The notes under the pieces: model-generated
The model's database searches: none
What the model was told of the DNA's origin: nothing
What the model saw: only the letters and a program-made list of their open reading frames with translations
Part shown: piece after piece, positions 12,292 to 23,902 of the stretch
How the letters are laid out: each line of letters begins with the position of its first letter
How positions within the stretch are numbered: position 1 is the first letter of the stretch
DNA from: Phoenix dactylifera
Taxonomy: Eukaryota > Streptophyta > Magnoliopsida > Arecales > Arecaceae
DNA length: 64,000 nt
NCBI RefSeq assembly: GCF_009389715.1
Contig: NC_052399.1
Location: 23,197,146-23,261,145, forward strand
Direction: 5' to 3'
Program-made: the position numbers and the translations under genes

Positions 12292-13552
12292 CTGAAATAT
12301 GGCATTAGTATACAGCACTGGTTGAAGGTGAAGGCATAGAAAATAACTTGGTCACACGATGTAGATATATATAAAAACTATACTGGCATAATGTCTCCAG
12401 TAAGGTGTTTCTAATATCAGAACTAAAGATTTTTGTCAAAAAAAAAAATCAAACCAAAAGATCAGATGTGTTCAAAAAATCGTGTCTAAGTCGTATTCTC
12501 ATTCACTGGAACAGAAGCTCATCTAACAATGAACATTATAAATTCTAACAAAAAGCTTGTGCACACAAATCATCAATTATGAGAATCAAGAAAGATATAC
12601 ATGTTCATCAATTACAAGCAGCCTTATCTAGGAGCTCACAGACTAGTGACTACCTCACAAGCTTTTTTTTTTGAGTTCTATCTTTCATACCTATCTGTTA
12701 TCATGTCTTCACCCTAATTAAAAAAAAAAGACTTTTGAGTTATAAGTAACCACATGAAAAGCTAGATGTCTTATGACAAGTTGCAATACCTACTAAAATC
12801 TTGTGTCATTATTTTTCTAAAAAATCTAGTTGTCCTTGTCCATAGTATTCAATGTTAAATTGGAAATTTTGATAGAAAAACTAGTCGTTGTTCTAAAATC
12901 CCATGCTAAAGAATGGTTGCTGATCTGATTAAAATTATGCGATTTTCGAACGAGTAGCTAAGTTTTTTTTATCTGCCGTTTCAAATCATTGTGACTTTTT
13001 TTTTTTTGTTGTAGTGCGCTGAAATCACATCGGGCTATAAGCAATTGCTTGGAGACATGGCCGGTCGCTGATGCCATGGATTATATGTTATTTTTTAGTT
13101 AGTGGGTTGATCTGGCAGATAAGATTTCAGGAAATTGCGAATTTCAGCCACATCAATGAATCAATGAATGTAAGTGTTATAAAGTGATGTTTGTTAAAGT
13201 AATTAATCGTTCTTGCTTGTTTATTTTTTCTTTCCAATTTCAATTCACACGTGCATGCACGTGTCGCAAACAACTGATATTTAATACTCTGAGATGCGGT
13301 CGGCAGGCCTTGCGTCTTGAAGAGAGCGAAGACCAGCGTCTGAGTGTGGTGAGAGACAAAGGTCTTCTGGTATCTTGGTATCAGGATCTTTAGGAGATGC
13401 CCAATTCCCGGTTCCACCGGAGCTGGTTTCTCCGCCCGAGCCCCGCGTCCGGCCGACTTCTCCCTTGATTCGAATCCTATTAAGACCAGAGGAGGGGGCA
13501 CTTCTTCCTTTCTGACCAAGAGAAGGAGAAGCAGAAGAAGAAGGAAGGAAGG
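12292..13552. other. Intergenic DNA upstream of PMP22
   Basis: AT-rich with T/A homopolymer tracts up to about 13110, then more GC-rich from 13400 to the PMP22 start codon. No clear TATA box stands at a suitable distance from 13553. Open frames in 13127-13609 on the minus strand are shadows. Confidence 0.4.
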
Positions 13553-14435
13553 ATGGGCGAGATAGCGAAGAAGGGATGGGAACAGTACATGCGGCAGCTC
13601 CAACTCCACCCTTTGCGGACCAAGGTATTTCCTTTCCCTCTGCTACCCCTTCTTTTCCGTCTACTGAGTAATGGTTGCGCTGTGATTCTTTTGCTCTGCC
13701 GACAGGCCATCACTGCCGGGGTATTGGCGGGGGTCAGCGATTCCGTGGCGCAGAAGCTCTCGGGCATTCAGAGGCTTCAATTGAGACGACTTCTTCTTAA
13801 AGTGGTATACTTTTCTGCTTTTTTTTTTTTCTTTTTTCATGTTAATTTGTAGGTAGTGATTGAGCTGGCAAAGATTCTGATGTGATGTTGTTGCTAGTGA
13901 ATTTTGTTCGGGAAGGTGGTGCCTTTCTCTGAAGCGTAATAAGAAACCAGGTAGTTGGCTACGTGTTGGAATTCCAGTTTGCTGAAGCCGAGGTGAAATT
14001 AGTTTGATTTATTGACTTAAGGGTCCGAGACATGGGTGCATAGGCATCTTACTTTTTTATACTTGATCTTCGACTGTAATTATACCTATTGTTCGCTTGT
14101 GATGGAATAAATAACCCTCTGAAAATGTCATTCAGTCGGGCGATTCGATGTGAAGATGGATTTCCTTGACATTGGTGGCACAGAATAAACTTTGACAAGA
14201 TTGAGATGATCAAATGTGAAAGGAAAATTGGTGGTTATTGTTACTGCTAGAATCTGGGTTTAAGTCGGTCTCTACCCGAGGTGTGTTGAGATCGGCTAGA
14301 ACCGAGGTTTGCCGAGGTCGGTTGAAACCGAGGAGGAAGGCGGGATTGACCTGCAAAGAAGTCTACTTGCCGGAAGGTTTTCTGTGGGGACCCTTCGATG
14401 CTTAAGTTAGTAAAAATCTAGAGAAACAATGGGAG

Positions 14436-14527
<92 letters not shown>

Positions 14528-17500
14528 TGGAAAAGTGCTCTAGGGACAGAGGAAACTTAAGAATACTTACTTGAGGGTCTTCTAGTCATCCCTATATATA
14601 GGATGAGAGCGGTGTCTGTTACCTGATTTATCAGAAAGTGTCATAACCACACGATAATGGTTAAATATGCATTAACCGCATGATAATGATTTTCCACAAT
14701 TAACATGCAGTGATAATCATATTGATCGTGTCTTTACTACTGTACTAGTGTAACGGTTGCTAAGACTATTATTGCAACTTATTTAATGACCTTTGGCAAT
14801 ACTTCGAGACAGAACTAACCAGAATGTCATGTCGGCCAATACCAAGGTCATTCACTTTGGTTAAAGCCGAGGTCAAAGAGGTTGGAACAACCCGAGGTCA
14901 GGATGACCAATATTCTCTCCATCGGTTATAATATGAGAGAGTTGACATAGTTTATATGTTATAACAATCATCATCCAAATAATTGTGAAATTGGGAGTCG
15001 GGCATTTCTTTTTTGTCTAATACATATAGTAGACAACCATTTTGTTATATACTCACCTGGAGTAGTACATCAGTGAAATAGAAAACTATCCAGCACTTTG
15101 CTAGCATACATTGTGAATCATACCTTACCTACATGGGCACTCTGTGAGCATATACTCTTGTTGCCCTGCCATGTATAATTTTTTTTTTATGTATGTGCAC
15201 AAGCTGGTACTTCATGACAGAATGCTAACAAGTTATATAGTTGAATCTCTTAAGCTACATGATTTTGATTACTTGTACTGGTTATATATTGTCGCCCTCA
15301 ATGTCATATTCTAAATAATACATGTCTTTCATTTACAGCCTCTTGAGAGATATTATTGCATTTCATTATAAGTCCTTGAAGATGTTTTATGTTTTAATAC
15401 TCATAGGTATGATCTCATGCTTACATATATGCTGATACATGTAAAAGATATGCATTCAGTATTCATTTGCATCAAAAGAACATGCTCATGCATGTATTGG
15501 AAGTTATTAATTAGTTTCAGTTTCATATGCTGACATGATGACGTTCAGCTCTTTGGATTCGCCTATGGTGGACCATTTGGGCACTTCCTTCATAAGCTGT
15601 TGGATATCATTTTCAAGGGGAAGAAAGATAAGAAGACTGTAGCCAAGAAGGTAAAGTAATATTCATCCTTAATTACTTGCTCTCTGAAAGGTGATATAGT
15701 AAGGTTCACTAAAATCAGTGAGAAAAGATATAAGAAAGCTGGTGTCTCTTCATGAGAAAGTAAATATGACAGTTCACAAGGGGAGGATTCGTAAACACAC
15801 ACCAATCAATACAAACAAAGCACCTCATATGACAGCAACTAATTCTCCTTAGATGTGGACGTCTCAATGGCAATATAGTGGGCCGTTCCTGGAACAAAGT
15901 ATCAAGCTGATCAAGTTACTTGCTCACACATTCTAGTGATGTACTTTTTCAGGTCCTGTTGGAGCAGATGACATCTTCTCCTTGGAACAATTTGCTGTTC
16001 CTGCTATATTATGGATTAATTGTTGAGCGTAAGTTCCATTCTCTGACAATTCAATGGCATCTTAAGGTCTTTGCATCTTCTCTTTACCTCCCCCCCCCCC
16101 AACCACCACCAAAAACAAAAACAAAAAAGAAGGTATTTGAATTACTTGGTACTTGTTTGAAGTTACTGACTGTGCAACATGCTTGACATGGATGCATGTG
16201 ACATCGTACAAAGAAACTTTTCTATCCACCTATATTTCGTGCTTCAAGGTAGATATCTTTATTCCAGTTTCTGCAAATAAGGTGACTTGTGCCACAGGAC
16301 CGTTTAGTCTTATACCTATTATCACAATGTTGAATTCTATCAGCTATTGTGATATATTATATTTTCATCAATCTGTTACGCAGTAATCTTGTCAAGTTTC
16401 ATATATTGGCATCATTTTGGTACGAAGGCTATTTTTTTGGTATAAAGGCTTAAAGGAATACTAGTTTCATAATTATCTATCTCCATTCTCTTGCACGTAC
16501 TAAATAATACTTGCTTGCTCTTATCTAACTTGGAAATTACTTGAACAATACTCTTCTGACTTCCAACCATGAATTAACTTATCAGTTATGCCTTAAAGAA
16601 AACATATCAAAATTCTGGTTTTAGTTAACTTAATTATGGTTTATGTCTATGATAAGCACATGAAGCATGCTATAAGAGAACACACATTATTATAGCCACA
16701 GCCGTAGCATGGCACTTTTAGAATTGGCTAGGAGGTCTATAGCTTTATTGGTTTTCTGCCAATTATGCATGACTTTGAAGATGTTCAAGGAACAAAGCAA
16801 CACCTAGGTGTGACTCAAACTTTTGCAGAAATCCTACTGGTCATCCGTTCAAATGACTGCAAATCAGTGTCAGATTCCATAAACAGCTTCTTACTAGGCT
16901 GCATCACTACGCCAAAAAAGTAAATTTCCGACTCTTATTTGCCGACGCTTATTCCAAGCGTCGGCAAAAAATTTTTCCCCGTCGACATTTGCCGACGCTT
17001 TTTAAAAGCGTCGGCTAATGACGACGCTTTTTAACAGCGTCGGCTAATGACGATAAGTTAAAATGTAATTGACGACGCTTTTAACGACGCTTTTTAGCGT
17101 TGTTAAATAACGACGCTTTTAAGCGTCGTTAAAAGCGTCGTCGGAAGCCAAAAAACCACCTCATTTTAGTCCCACATCGGCGGATCTGAAAAAAAAAGAA
17201 CTGTTTATATAGCCAAACCCAACCATTCTGCATGGATGGAATGAAGGTATCGATCGGGGAGGTTGTTTATATTTCTCTTTGTGTTCCATCAACACCATGG
17301 AATGGAGGAGAAGATGCAGACCGCTAATGGTAATTTTTTTGGCAAATGGTAATTAGCGACGCTTTAAAGCGTCGGTAAAGAGCGACGCTTTAAAGCGTCG
17401 GAAAAAAGCGACGCTTAAAAGCGTCGCTAAATTGTAATTAGTGACGCTTTTGAAAGCGTCGGAAAATTTTTTTTCCACTGTAGCATAGGCGACGCTTTAC

Positions 17501-18770
17501 CGACGCTTTGTAAAGTGTCGGGATGGTTTCTACCGACGCTTAAAAGCGTCGCTAATAGCCAAAAAAAGCGTCGCTAATGTCCAAGTTTCTTGTAGTGCAT
17601 GCACCCTGCCGTGCTTGATGACTTGGCTTTTAATTGAGGTTGTGGATTCAGATGTGCAAATTTTTAATCATGTTGAATAATTATTAACCTTGTTTTTTAT
17701 AGATGAGCTACCATAGCTAGCAGCCTAGCACAATTTCTAGTATGAGCTGCTCATTCGGTTCTGCTCAGCCAGCTCTGAGCAAGTAATAGTTGGGTGCATA
17801 TGAACTTCATGCTAGAACAATCCAAAAACTCTCACCATGCATCTTCTGCCTTCTCACTGCATATCAAAGATCCTTATCAATTCCCGGCATAATAATGTTA
17901 TTCTGTAAAACCCTATTCTCCGATACTGGCAATCGCGTTCACTGAAGACAAGTCTTATAACAGCACAAGCTCGACAATCCAAACTAGCAAAGACACAGAT
18001 CTTGGTTTTCATTTATTATTAAATATATCCAGCACTTCATGTTGATGATAATAGAAAGATAGCACTAAAGAATCAGAACAATTTCTGGCAGCATTATGCA
18101 GGACCATCCTCCTTGGATTATGAGCATCTCTAATCTTGCATCTCTGGAAAGAATGCATGTCAGGAAATCACTGCTCATTAGCTCTTATCATGCCGAGTTC
18201 GTAATTGTCAATAGAGAAGACAACTTCATATGTTCGTTGAACTTATATAACTTTATCTGTTGAAGAATGGAAAAGGGAAAAGAGAGAAATAATGAAATCA
18301 TCAGATCACTTGTGTGCAAGAAGTGTTATAATAGATGTATCTAATCTCAGGATCTATTCACTTATTCCATCAACTAATACAAATTCTTGTGATGTAGGGA
18401 GACCTTGGCCACAGGTTAAGGATAAAGTTAAGAAGGATTATCCCTCAGTGCAGCTGACTTCATGGATGGTATGTAAAATCTACAAGGGTCTTACCTCATG
18501 GTGATTTCCGAGCATCCTGCCTGAATAACTATTTTGACATACCATGCAGTTCTGGCCCGTAGTAGGATGGATAAATCATCAATATATGCCGCTGCAACTT
18601 CGTGTTGTATTTCATAGCTTTGTTGCCTGTTGCTGGTATGATTTTGACGTTAATTTGGACTAGTTTCATTTGTTTATTTGATAGATTGGTAAATCCGAGC
18701 GTCTTTTGGTGTTTGCTGCAGGGGAATATTTCTAAACCTTAGAGCCAGAACAATGGCCTTGAGTAAGTAA
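13553..18770 (+). CDS. PMP22: Peroxisomal membrane protein PMP22 (Mpv17/PMP22 family), 7 exons
   Basis: In-frame GT-AG exons 13553-13624, 13706-13804, 15549-15650, 15953-16028, 18398-18468, 18550-18635 and 18722-18770 encode 184 residues; Arabidopsis PMP22 is 190. Family marks are HPLRTKAITAGVLAGVSD (about residues 19-36), the QKLSG and RRLLLKV segments, the basic loop FKGKKDKKTVAKK, and the C-terminal Mpv17 signature WPVVGWINHQY starting at residue 142. Four hydrophobic segments are expected. The protein sits in the peroxisomal membrane; its transport role is unsettled in the family. The start at 13553 is the first ATG of a frame that joins exon 2 and matches the family N-terminus. Intron 2 (13805-15548) carries a solo LTR and intron 4 (16029-18397) a CACTA element, yet all splice borders are intact. 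Confidence 0.93.
14239..14924. mobile_element. Solo LTR (686 bp) in PMP22 intron 2, 5-bp target-site duplication
   Basis: Begins TGTTACTGC and ends CTCCATCG. GTTAT stands directly outside both ends (14234-14238 and 14925-14929). It shares the overall plan of the LTR at 9407-10157: TGTT start, GGTCGG/CCGAGG repeats, a shared CTTAAGTTAG-like segment and a CCATC(A/G) end. The last base is mutated from the canonical A. It contains a long (GA)n tract. Confidence 0.75.
14437..14525. repeat. (GA)n microsatellite inside the solo LTR
   Basis: About 40 almost perfect GA units. Its position inside the LTR shows that it expanded after insertion or came with this copy. Confidence 0.95.
16905..17597. mobile_element. 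Non-autonomous CACTA element (693 bp) in PMP22 intron 4
   Basis: Starts CACTACGCCAAAAAAG and ends with CCAAGTTTCTTGTAGTG, so both termini carry CACTAC/GTAGTG. The 3-bp target-site duplication CAT flanks it (16902-16904, 17598-17600). The interior carries 24 copies of GACGCT or its complement, paired as palindromes such as GACGCTTTTAAAAGCGTC, in two clusters near the ends (16940-17140 and 17355-17575). This matches the subterminal transposase-binding arrays of Spm/En-type elements. There is no transposase open frame. Confidence 0.88.
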
Positions 18771-19824
18771 TGGAAGAGTTTCTGGCTCGGGGAGCTGGCC
18801 CGACGGTGTCGATCTATTTGATGTTATTCACTGTTGACGTATTGTTTTATGGCATTTTCATGAAATGCAACATATATATCTGTCGTTAGATTTATCTTTT
18901 ATAAAAACTGGGCATCCATCTATACACCTTGGCTCTTAATATCAGGACAAATGCTCTCATTTTCACTTTTTCATGACCTTCTGCTCAGGGGCAGTCTTGC
19001 TGCATTTCTTTTCTCTATGCCTCAAGCGGACTGCGATGGAAATTTATATAGATGCACTTGTGTTACTCTTTCATGACAAGGTCACCGCTTGACCTACCAA
19101 AAGAATTTCTGACTTATATAATACGCAGGCTTCTACTCTTGACTAATTTATCAGAACATTCGGGATTGTAAATACGAAGGGATGCAAGTGGTTAACTACT
19201 AATTCTCTCTTATTAATGTTTTCAAGGAAAAGATAAGTCAGAATCTTAAGCCAGTTACTAACTACACTGTCACTAACATTCAAAATAACATGATGCTCAA
19301 TGGACGTTGTTTAAGGATGAATTAAAATTTTTAGAAAGTGAACTTTTCTTTTCGGCTGTCAAGCTGCATTGTGATTTCAGGCGTTTACCCATACCATATT
19401 CTCTGTCGGCACAACCAGCTCAACGCGAGCTGATAAAGATCAAACAGCTTTCCAGAAGACGAGGTTGCCTCTTCTCGATCTCTGAGACAGGAGCAAGTTC
19501 ATTTCGAGAAGCTCCACATTCTGTCCTGTTTTTATTGAGCCATCCTGTTTTCCTCTGTATTGGCCACATAGCTTGCTCTACTTCGCAGTACAGTGGAGGC
19601 AGTCTTCTTATGATTCGTCTCAACCAGCCGAACCTTCCTGCGTGTCGAGGGAAACTCCCAGCCGATCTTTTCCTTTGGGCAAACAATGCCGGCTCGTACA
19701 ACAGTCTACGAAACACAACAGGTTGGAGGATGACTCGGTCATCATAATTGGCTGGATCTGTGAGCAGTCCACAGTTGGGGATAGACCCTTCTTGCTCATG
19801 GACATCTCGCAGTGTAGGAGGGAG
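18771..19824. other. PMP22 3' region and unassigned DNA
   Basis: The first 300 bases are the likely PMP22 3' untranslated region. From about 19400 to 19824 the GC content rises and long overlapping open frames appear on both strands (19307-19890), but none resembles a protein I recognise. It could be old retroelement sequence. The segmental duplication begins at about 19825. Confidence 0.35.
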
Positions 19825-20060
19825 TGTATTGTCTTCGGGACGGCGAGTCATATTTATCGTGAGGTGAACTGGGGATATTTTATTTTTTGACCTTTGAAGA
19901 TGTATTTATATCTGATTTGTGTGGGTTGCTATTCTTAGCATTAAAAAGAAAAAATTCAGGGCCAATTTTGGTGTTGTGTCTAAAAATAACTATATCCATG
20001 GAAAGAAAATTTTATCTTGCGAACAAAATGTTTGTGGTGAGATGGGAAGCTCGTGTACTT

Positions 20061-20067
20061 ATTTATA
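20061..20067 (-). promoter_or_regulatory. Orphan TATA-type promoter relic in block A
   Basis: On the minus strand TATAAAT lies in sequence that matches the region just upstream of the third gene copy in block B (TATA at 26606-26612). In block A the downstream gene is absent: the sequence passes directly from ...GCGAACAAAAT to GTTTGTGGTGAGATGG. Confidence 0.5.
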
Positions 20068-20782
20068 ATAGCATTGGCTATGATACCGAGTTGAGGTCAG
20101 AGTGTCGTTGTTGACTGACTTGGTTTACGGTTTAAATATCAGAATAACGGAATTGGGAGAAGTCTAATAAGTGGAACCAGTCAATTGGCTTGGGTTGGAC
20201 CTTCTGACGGGGTAAAACATAAAATCGAGACCTGGTCCTGGCCCCTAACCGTGAATTTGTGAGACTTTGCGAGCGGTATGGTAAAGAATTGTCAATGGAG
20301 CGCATCTTTAATGGTAAGGCGTTTATGGTTTTTAGGTTTTGACATAGTAAATAATTAATCTATTACAAGTTTTACCCCAAAAAAATAAAAAAATCTGTGC
20401 CCGTTGCTTTTATATCTTGTTATCGGGGGCTGGATCTGACTCTCTTTATCCGGTCGCCATTAAAATTCAAAAATTAAGATTGGTACGAGGATTACTTCAT
20501 TACAGCAAGTCCAACATAAAAGTACGGTCCGAGTTGTATCCTTGGCACGGTAGAATGGTTAATTTTTTTTTTTAATGATGGCGACCACTTCTTGCACAAA
20601 TCTCAAAGTATTTATTATTTTCTCACTATTTGCCTGTGCAAAGTTCAAAACCACTATTATGCAATCAAAAGAGAAAGGCGAGTCCTCATTTTGCGTGCAA
20701 GAATACCGTAAGGTTGCGCGCTGTTGTAAAGCACGTATGAAACAGTACATAAGGCCATAGACACCATAAAAACCAGTGTCAT

Positions 20783-20784
<2 letters not shown>

Positions 20785-20818
<34 letters not shown>
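20785..20818. repeat. (GA)n microsatellite, block A
   Basis: About 16 GA units in the 3' flank of the gene at 21064. The corresponding run in block B (27305-27330) is shorter and preceded by a G tract. Confidence 0.9.
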
Positions 20819-20820
<2 letters not shown>

Positions 20821-21063
20821 AGTTATTTTAAAACATGTTCTCTTAAAGACACTTGGAATTTCTTGCAACAGTCTCAAAAAAATTCTCAAGACATCTTACA
20901 ATTTCCATTCATCCCAGAAGCCACTGGGTACATATACATCTCCAAAGTATTACCATACCAAATAGTAATTTACATGCAAACAAGCTGCTTTCCTTTTGCA
21001 TACTAACGGATCGTAATTAATGTTTACATTAACAGTCAGTCAAGTGGGGAAAACCAATTACAG

Positions 21064-22362
21064 TCAGAATAGCTTCCCAGCAAATTCTTTAACATCTTCG
21101 TCATTAGAAGAAGGGGAAGCATAGGATGCAAAGCCTTTGAGCTCGGAGAGGCTTCTCCCAAGCTGCAAAGCCATCTTCATCCGAAACAACTCCCCATTCT
21201 CCCTCTTCTCCACCTCACTTTCCCTCAAGTTGGACCCGATTTCCTCTTGCAACTTCCGGTAGAAACCGCTTAAGTTGCGGCAGAGCTCGAACATCATTCC
21301 CACCTGCCCGCCGTGCTCCAGGGTATTTACTACTGCTGCAAGCGCCCCTCCGACGACCCCGAACAGCACGGGCAATGGGCTGTCAACAGGAGAACCTATC
21401 AAACCAGCCCCAACTGCAGCCAGGCCGGCGAATAGAGGTCCGGCGATAGCTAAAGTTTTGTTAATGTTCAACACCAGCTTGCCCACTCTCACATACTCCT
21501 CCTCATCCTTCATCTTCAGAACTCTAAGAATTCCCATCATCTCCTCTTCCAGTTCCTTGCTCCAACCATTGCCTGCCATCCCATTAACGTATGCTTTCTT
21601 CGTTTCTTGCTCCCTTTTTCGCGTTTTAGGCCACCAACATGTAGGCTCCACGGTCTCTGGGAACTTCTCGAGCATCCCGGGAAGCAAAGGAAGCGGATAA
21701 GCCTTGTCGAGTGCGAGGACTTTCGCCATAGCCTCCGCGATGTCCGATTCGGCAGGTGCTCCGAGCGCGAGAGTGCTGTGGATCGATCTTTCGAGCTGCT
21801 TACACAATCTCGCGGCATTCCTTTGCTCTTCCGCTAGCTGAGAAGGCTGGATCTTGTTGACGAGCAGCATCATCCCAGTTGCTGCGGTGAACAAGGCCAC
21901 GGACGAGAGCTTGAAGGCTAAGACATGGGGTGCTGCTTCCCCCACCGTGACAGCCGCGGAGATGCCGGCCATGAGGGAAGCAGTGAGATTGATGGAGTTG
22001 ATGGAGTGGAGGAAGAGGTGGTTCCAGTTGTTCCTCTGCTCTCCAATGATGGTGTGCATCTCAGCTCGCTCTGCTGCGGCCTCAGCGATCGCCGAGAGTT
22101 TGGCTACCAGGTGATCATCTTTATGATCGGCTGTCATCGGCTGATGGGGTTTCGAGTTGCTAAGGTCGTCGGAATTATGTTCTTTAAGGCCGAGTTGTTC
22201 CATCTTGATCGAGGCTGGGAGCTTTGGAAGGGAGATGCCCTTTGCTCTCGGACGGGAGGGGACATGAAGACCGGCGCAAATCCGTCGTTCATTTGAGAAG
22301 GAAGAAGAGGACAGGAGATGGCTACCTTGCAGAGCGGCCATGTTTATAGATCTTTGCAGCAA
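21064..22362 (-). CDS. Conserved plant protein, 'probable F-box protein At4g22030' type, tandem copy A
   Basis: Intronless frame of 432 residues. The N-terminus is Ser-rich and basic (LLSSSSFSNERR, residues 16-27), possibly a plastid transit peptide. A helical segment (KLSAIAEAAAERAEMHTIIG, 88-107) precedes NNWNHLFLHSINSI, then a hydrophobic hairpin at about 126-168 (LTASLMAGISAAVTVGEAAP and following). A second hydrophobic region at 303-346 (TLAIAGPLFAGLAAVGAGLI and following) is followed by NTLEHGGQVGM. This layout fits the family annotated in databases as 'probable F-box protein At4g22030'. I see no convincing F-box here, so that label should not be taken as function. A second ATG at residue 8 (22341) starts MAALQ, which is also the start in the pseudogene copy, and may be the true start. 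A TATA box lies at 22468-22477. Copy B differs at only six residues. Confidence 0.85.
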   Translation of the reverse strand: MLQRSINMAALQGSHLLSSSSFSNERRICAGLHVPSRPRAKGISLPKLPASIKMEQLGLKEHNSDDLSNSKPHQPMTADHKDDHLVAKLSAIAEAAAERAEMHTIIGEQRNNWNHLFLHSINSINLTASLMAGISAAVTVGEAAPHVLAFKLSSVALFTAATGMMLLVNKIQPSQLAEEQRNAARLCKQLERSIHSTLALGAPAESDIAEAMAKVLALDKAYPLPLLPGMLEKFPETVEPTCWWPKTRKREQETKKAYVNGMAGNGWSKELEEEMMGILRVLKMKDEEEYVRVGKLVLNINKTLAIAGPLFAGLAAVGAGLIGSPVDSPLPVLFGVVGGALAAVVNTLEHGGQVGMMFELCRNLSGFYRKLQEEIGSNLRESEVEKRENGELFRMKMALQLGRSLSELKGFASYASPSSNDEDVKEFAGKLF

Positions 22363-22467
22363 GATCTCTTTAATTTGTGTGGGTTGTGGTGGTGTGGTCG
22401 CTTAGATATCTCCCTTGTTTTGAGGCTTGTTTGTTGTGACGAGGATGAGAGAGGCCCAGGTTATACC

Positions 22468-22477
22468 TATATATAGA
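22468..22477 (-). promoter_or_regulatory. TATA box of tandem copy A
   Basis: Minus-strand CTATATATAG about 105 bases upstream of the first ATG at 22362. It is conserved exactly in block B (28999-29008). Confidence 0.6.
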
Positions 22478-23902
22478 CATGGCTGTGGACTGAGTCGGCG
22501 GTTGAGATTTTTACTTGGTTTTCAAGTCGCAATCTTGACTCTTGACCAGGCAACGCTGTTTGAATTGGTTAAATCTGAAGCAAAAAACTCCTTTGAATGA
22601 GAAACCGTCAACGGTCCTGCATGGGTGAGACTGTTATGGGAGTTGATATGGTAAGCCTTGGGCGTTGGGCGTTGGGCCAGTCTCTTTCTCCTTCCCGTGC
22701 CTCTCGAGTATGCGAACCTTAACTTTATATGGATTAATTAGAACGTATTACCAATAATACGATGGGCTAGACAGGGTTGTATAAAAATGAACATGAGAAC
22801 GTACATATGGAAAGGAATTCAAGGAAGATATAAAGAGAGAGGCGTCTCGTGTAAGTTATTTTACCCCTGGTATTGAACCAAGCCAGGAGTTCAGTCAAAA
22901 CCATAATAAATGCCATGCACGTAGACCTTTGAATCCATCTTATGATCTAAATGAGATTGCTCTTTTTTCGTGTGGACATATAAACCACATATGAACAATT
23001 GGTCGGTCATGATGCCATGGTAGTACCTGTCAATGGTGGTTATCGTTTTGGATTTTTTCAGAAAAAACGAAAAAAACTCTGTTCCAAAATCTTGAACGAT
23101 GACTTGCACCTTACCATGCCGGCCCCTGCGCAAGAGAGAGAGCGCTCAAGATCTTGAGGCAGAAAGCTCAGGAAGTGCTGGCCTGATGCATCGAACGGTT
23201 AAAATTGCTCGATCAGATGATCAACCAGGCCATTCATTCAACTTTAACACATACTAATTCAAACGGATCAATTGAACGATGCTTTGGCCGCTGACTTGAT
23301 TAAACATCAGAAAAAAGATGCTGAGTGGTGTGAGCTACATGGAAGTCGAGAGCGCAGAATTTTCTGCTCGTGTGCGTGATGGCTCCCACGGGCCAAGACT
23401 CTTACGGAAAGATACATCCGGAGTGAGAACCTGAAACGTCAACAAAATCGGAGATAAGTGGCCAAGGAAGTGACACGTACGACCTGATGACCTAGAAGCA
23501 AATCAGGCCCGTCCACAAATTAGCGAAACAAGTTACGTAATCTGGGTTTGATTTATGTCATGCCTGACTTCTGTAAAGAGCCTACGCTCCGGCCTTGTTC
23601 GTGCATGGTCCAACTAACAAACTAATCTTACTCTTTTTAGCATTTAAGTGAAAGATACTATTTATCGATCTAATCCACGTATGTCATCTCTCTTATTCCT
23701 TGATGTTTAGTTTCAACATTCCTATCAATAGCGCACAAAAAATTGACTCATTTTGTCATATATGCTAATCTATATTTGACTATTATAATATTAGCACATA
23801 TGGTAAAAAAAATTGTTTTATTGCTGCGTCTATCATGCGGGTGCATAATATATTTTGATTCCCGTCATGCAACCAACTTAAAAGTGGTACATTTGCAGGT
23901 TC

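Larger units (their letters stand above)
19825..23902. repeat. Tandem segmental duplication, block A
   Basis: From GAGTGTATTGTCTTCGG to TTTGCAGGTTC this block matches block B at 25571-31833 in order and orientation. The paired parts are: the left flank, a promoter-like stretch (20029 on), a GA-run, the gene at 21064-22362, its promoter, and the right flank. Divergence is uneven: roughly 10 percent at 20110-20500, under 2 percent near the gene's 3' flank, under 1 percent in the coding region, about 3 percent in the promoter and about 6 percent further out (counted by eye). Confidence 0.85.

Noticed and set aside
13465-13485. tRNA-like GATTCGAATCC motif
   Set aside because: No matching acceptor stem, D-arm or anticodon arm around it.
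13127-13609. 160-residue minus-strand frame over the PMP22 5' end
   Set aside because: Antisense to the PMP22 first exon and leader; the LLLLLLL stretch comes from an AGAAGA tract.
16905-17597. Regularly spaced short palindromes reminiscent of a CRISPR array
   Set aside because: Spacers are not uniform, the repeats are 6-12 bp motifs in alternating orientation, and CACTA termini with a CAT duplication explain the structure.
21537-22296. Several long open frames on both strands over the tandem genes (also 27807-28828)
   Set aside because: Shadows of the 432-residue genes; they repeat in both blocks only because the DNA is duplicated.
21064-22362. Calling the tandem gene a functional F-box protein
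   Set aside because: No F-box-like sequence is visible in 432 residues; the label comes only from the family's database name.
22891-23133. 80-residue minus-strand frame kept open in both duplicated blocks (partner 30463-30705)
   Set aside because: About 14 base differences produce about 10 amino-acid changes, the ratio expected for non-coding DNA; no family resemblance.
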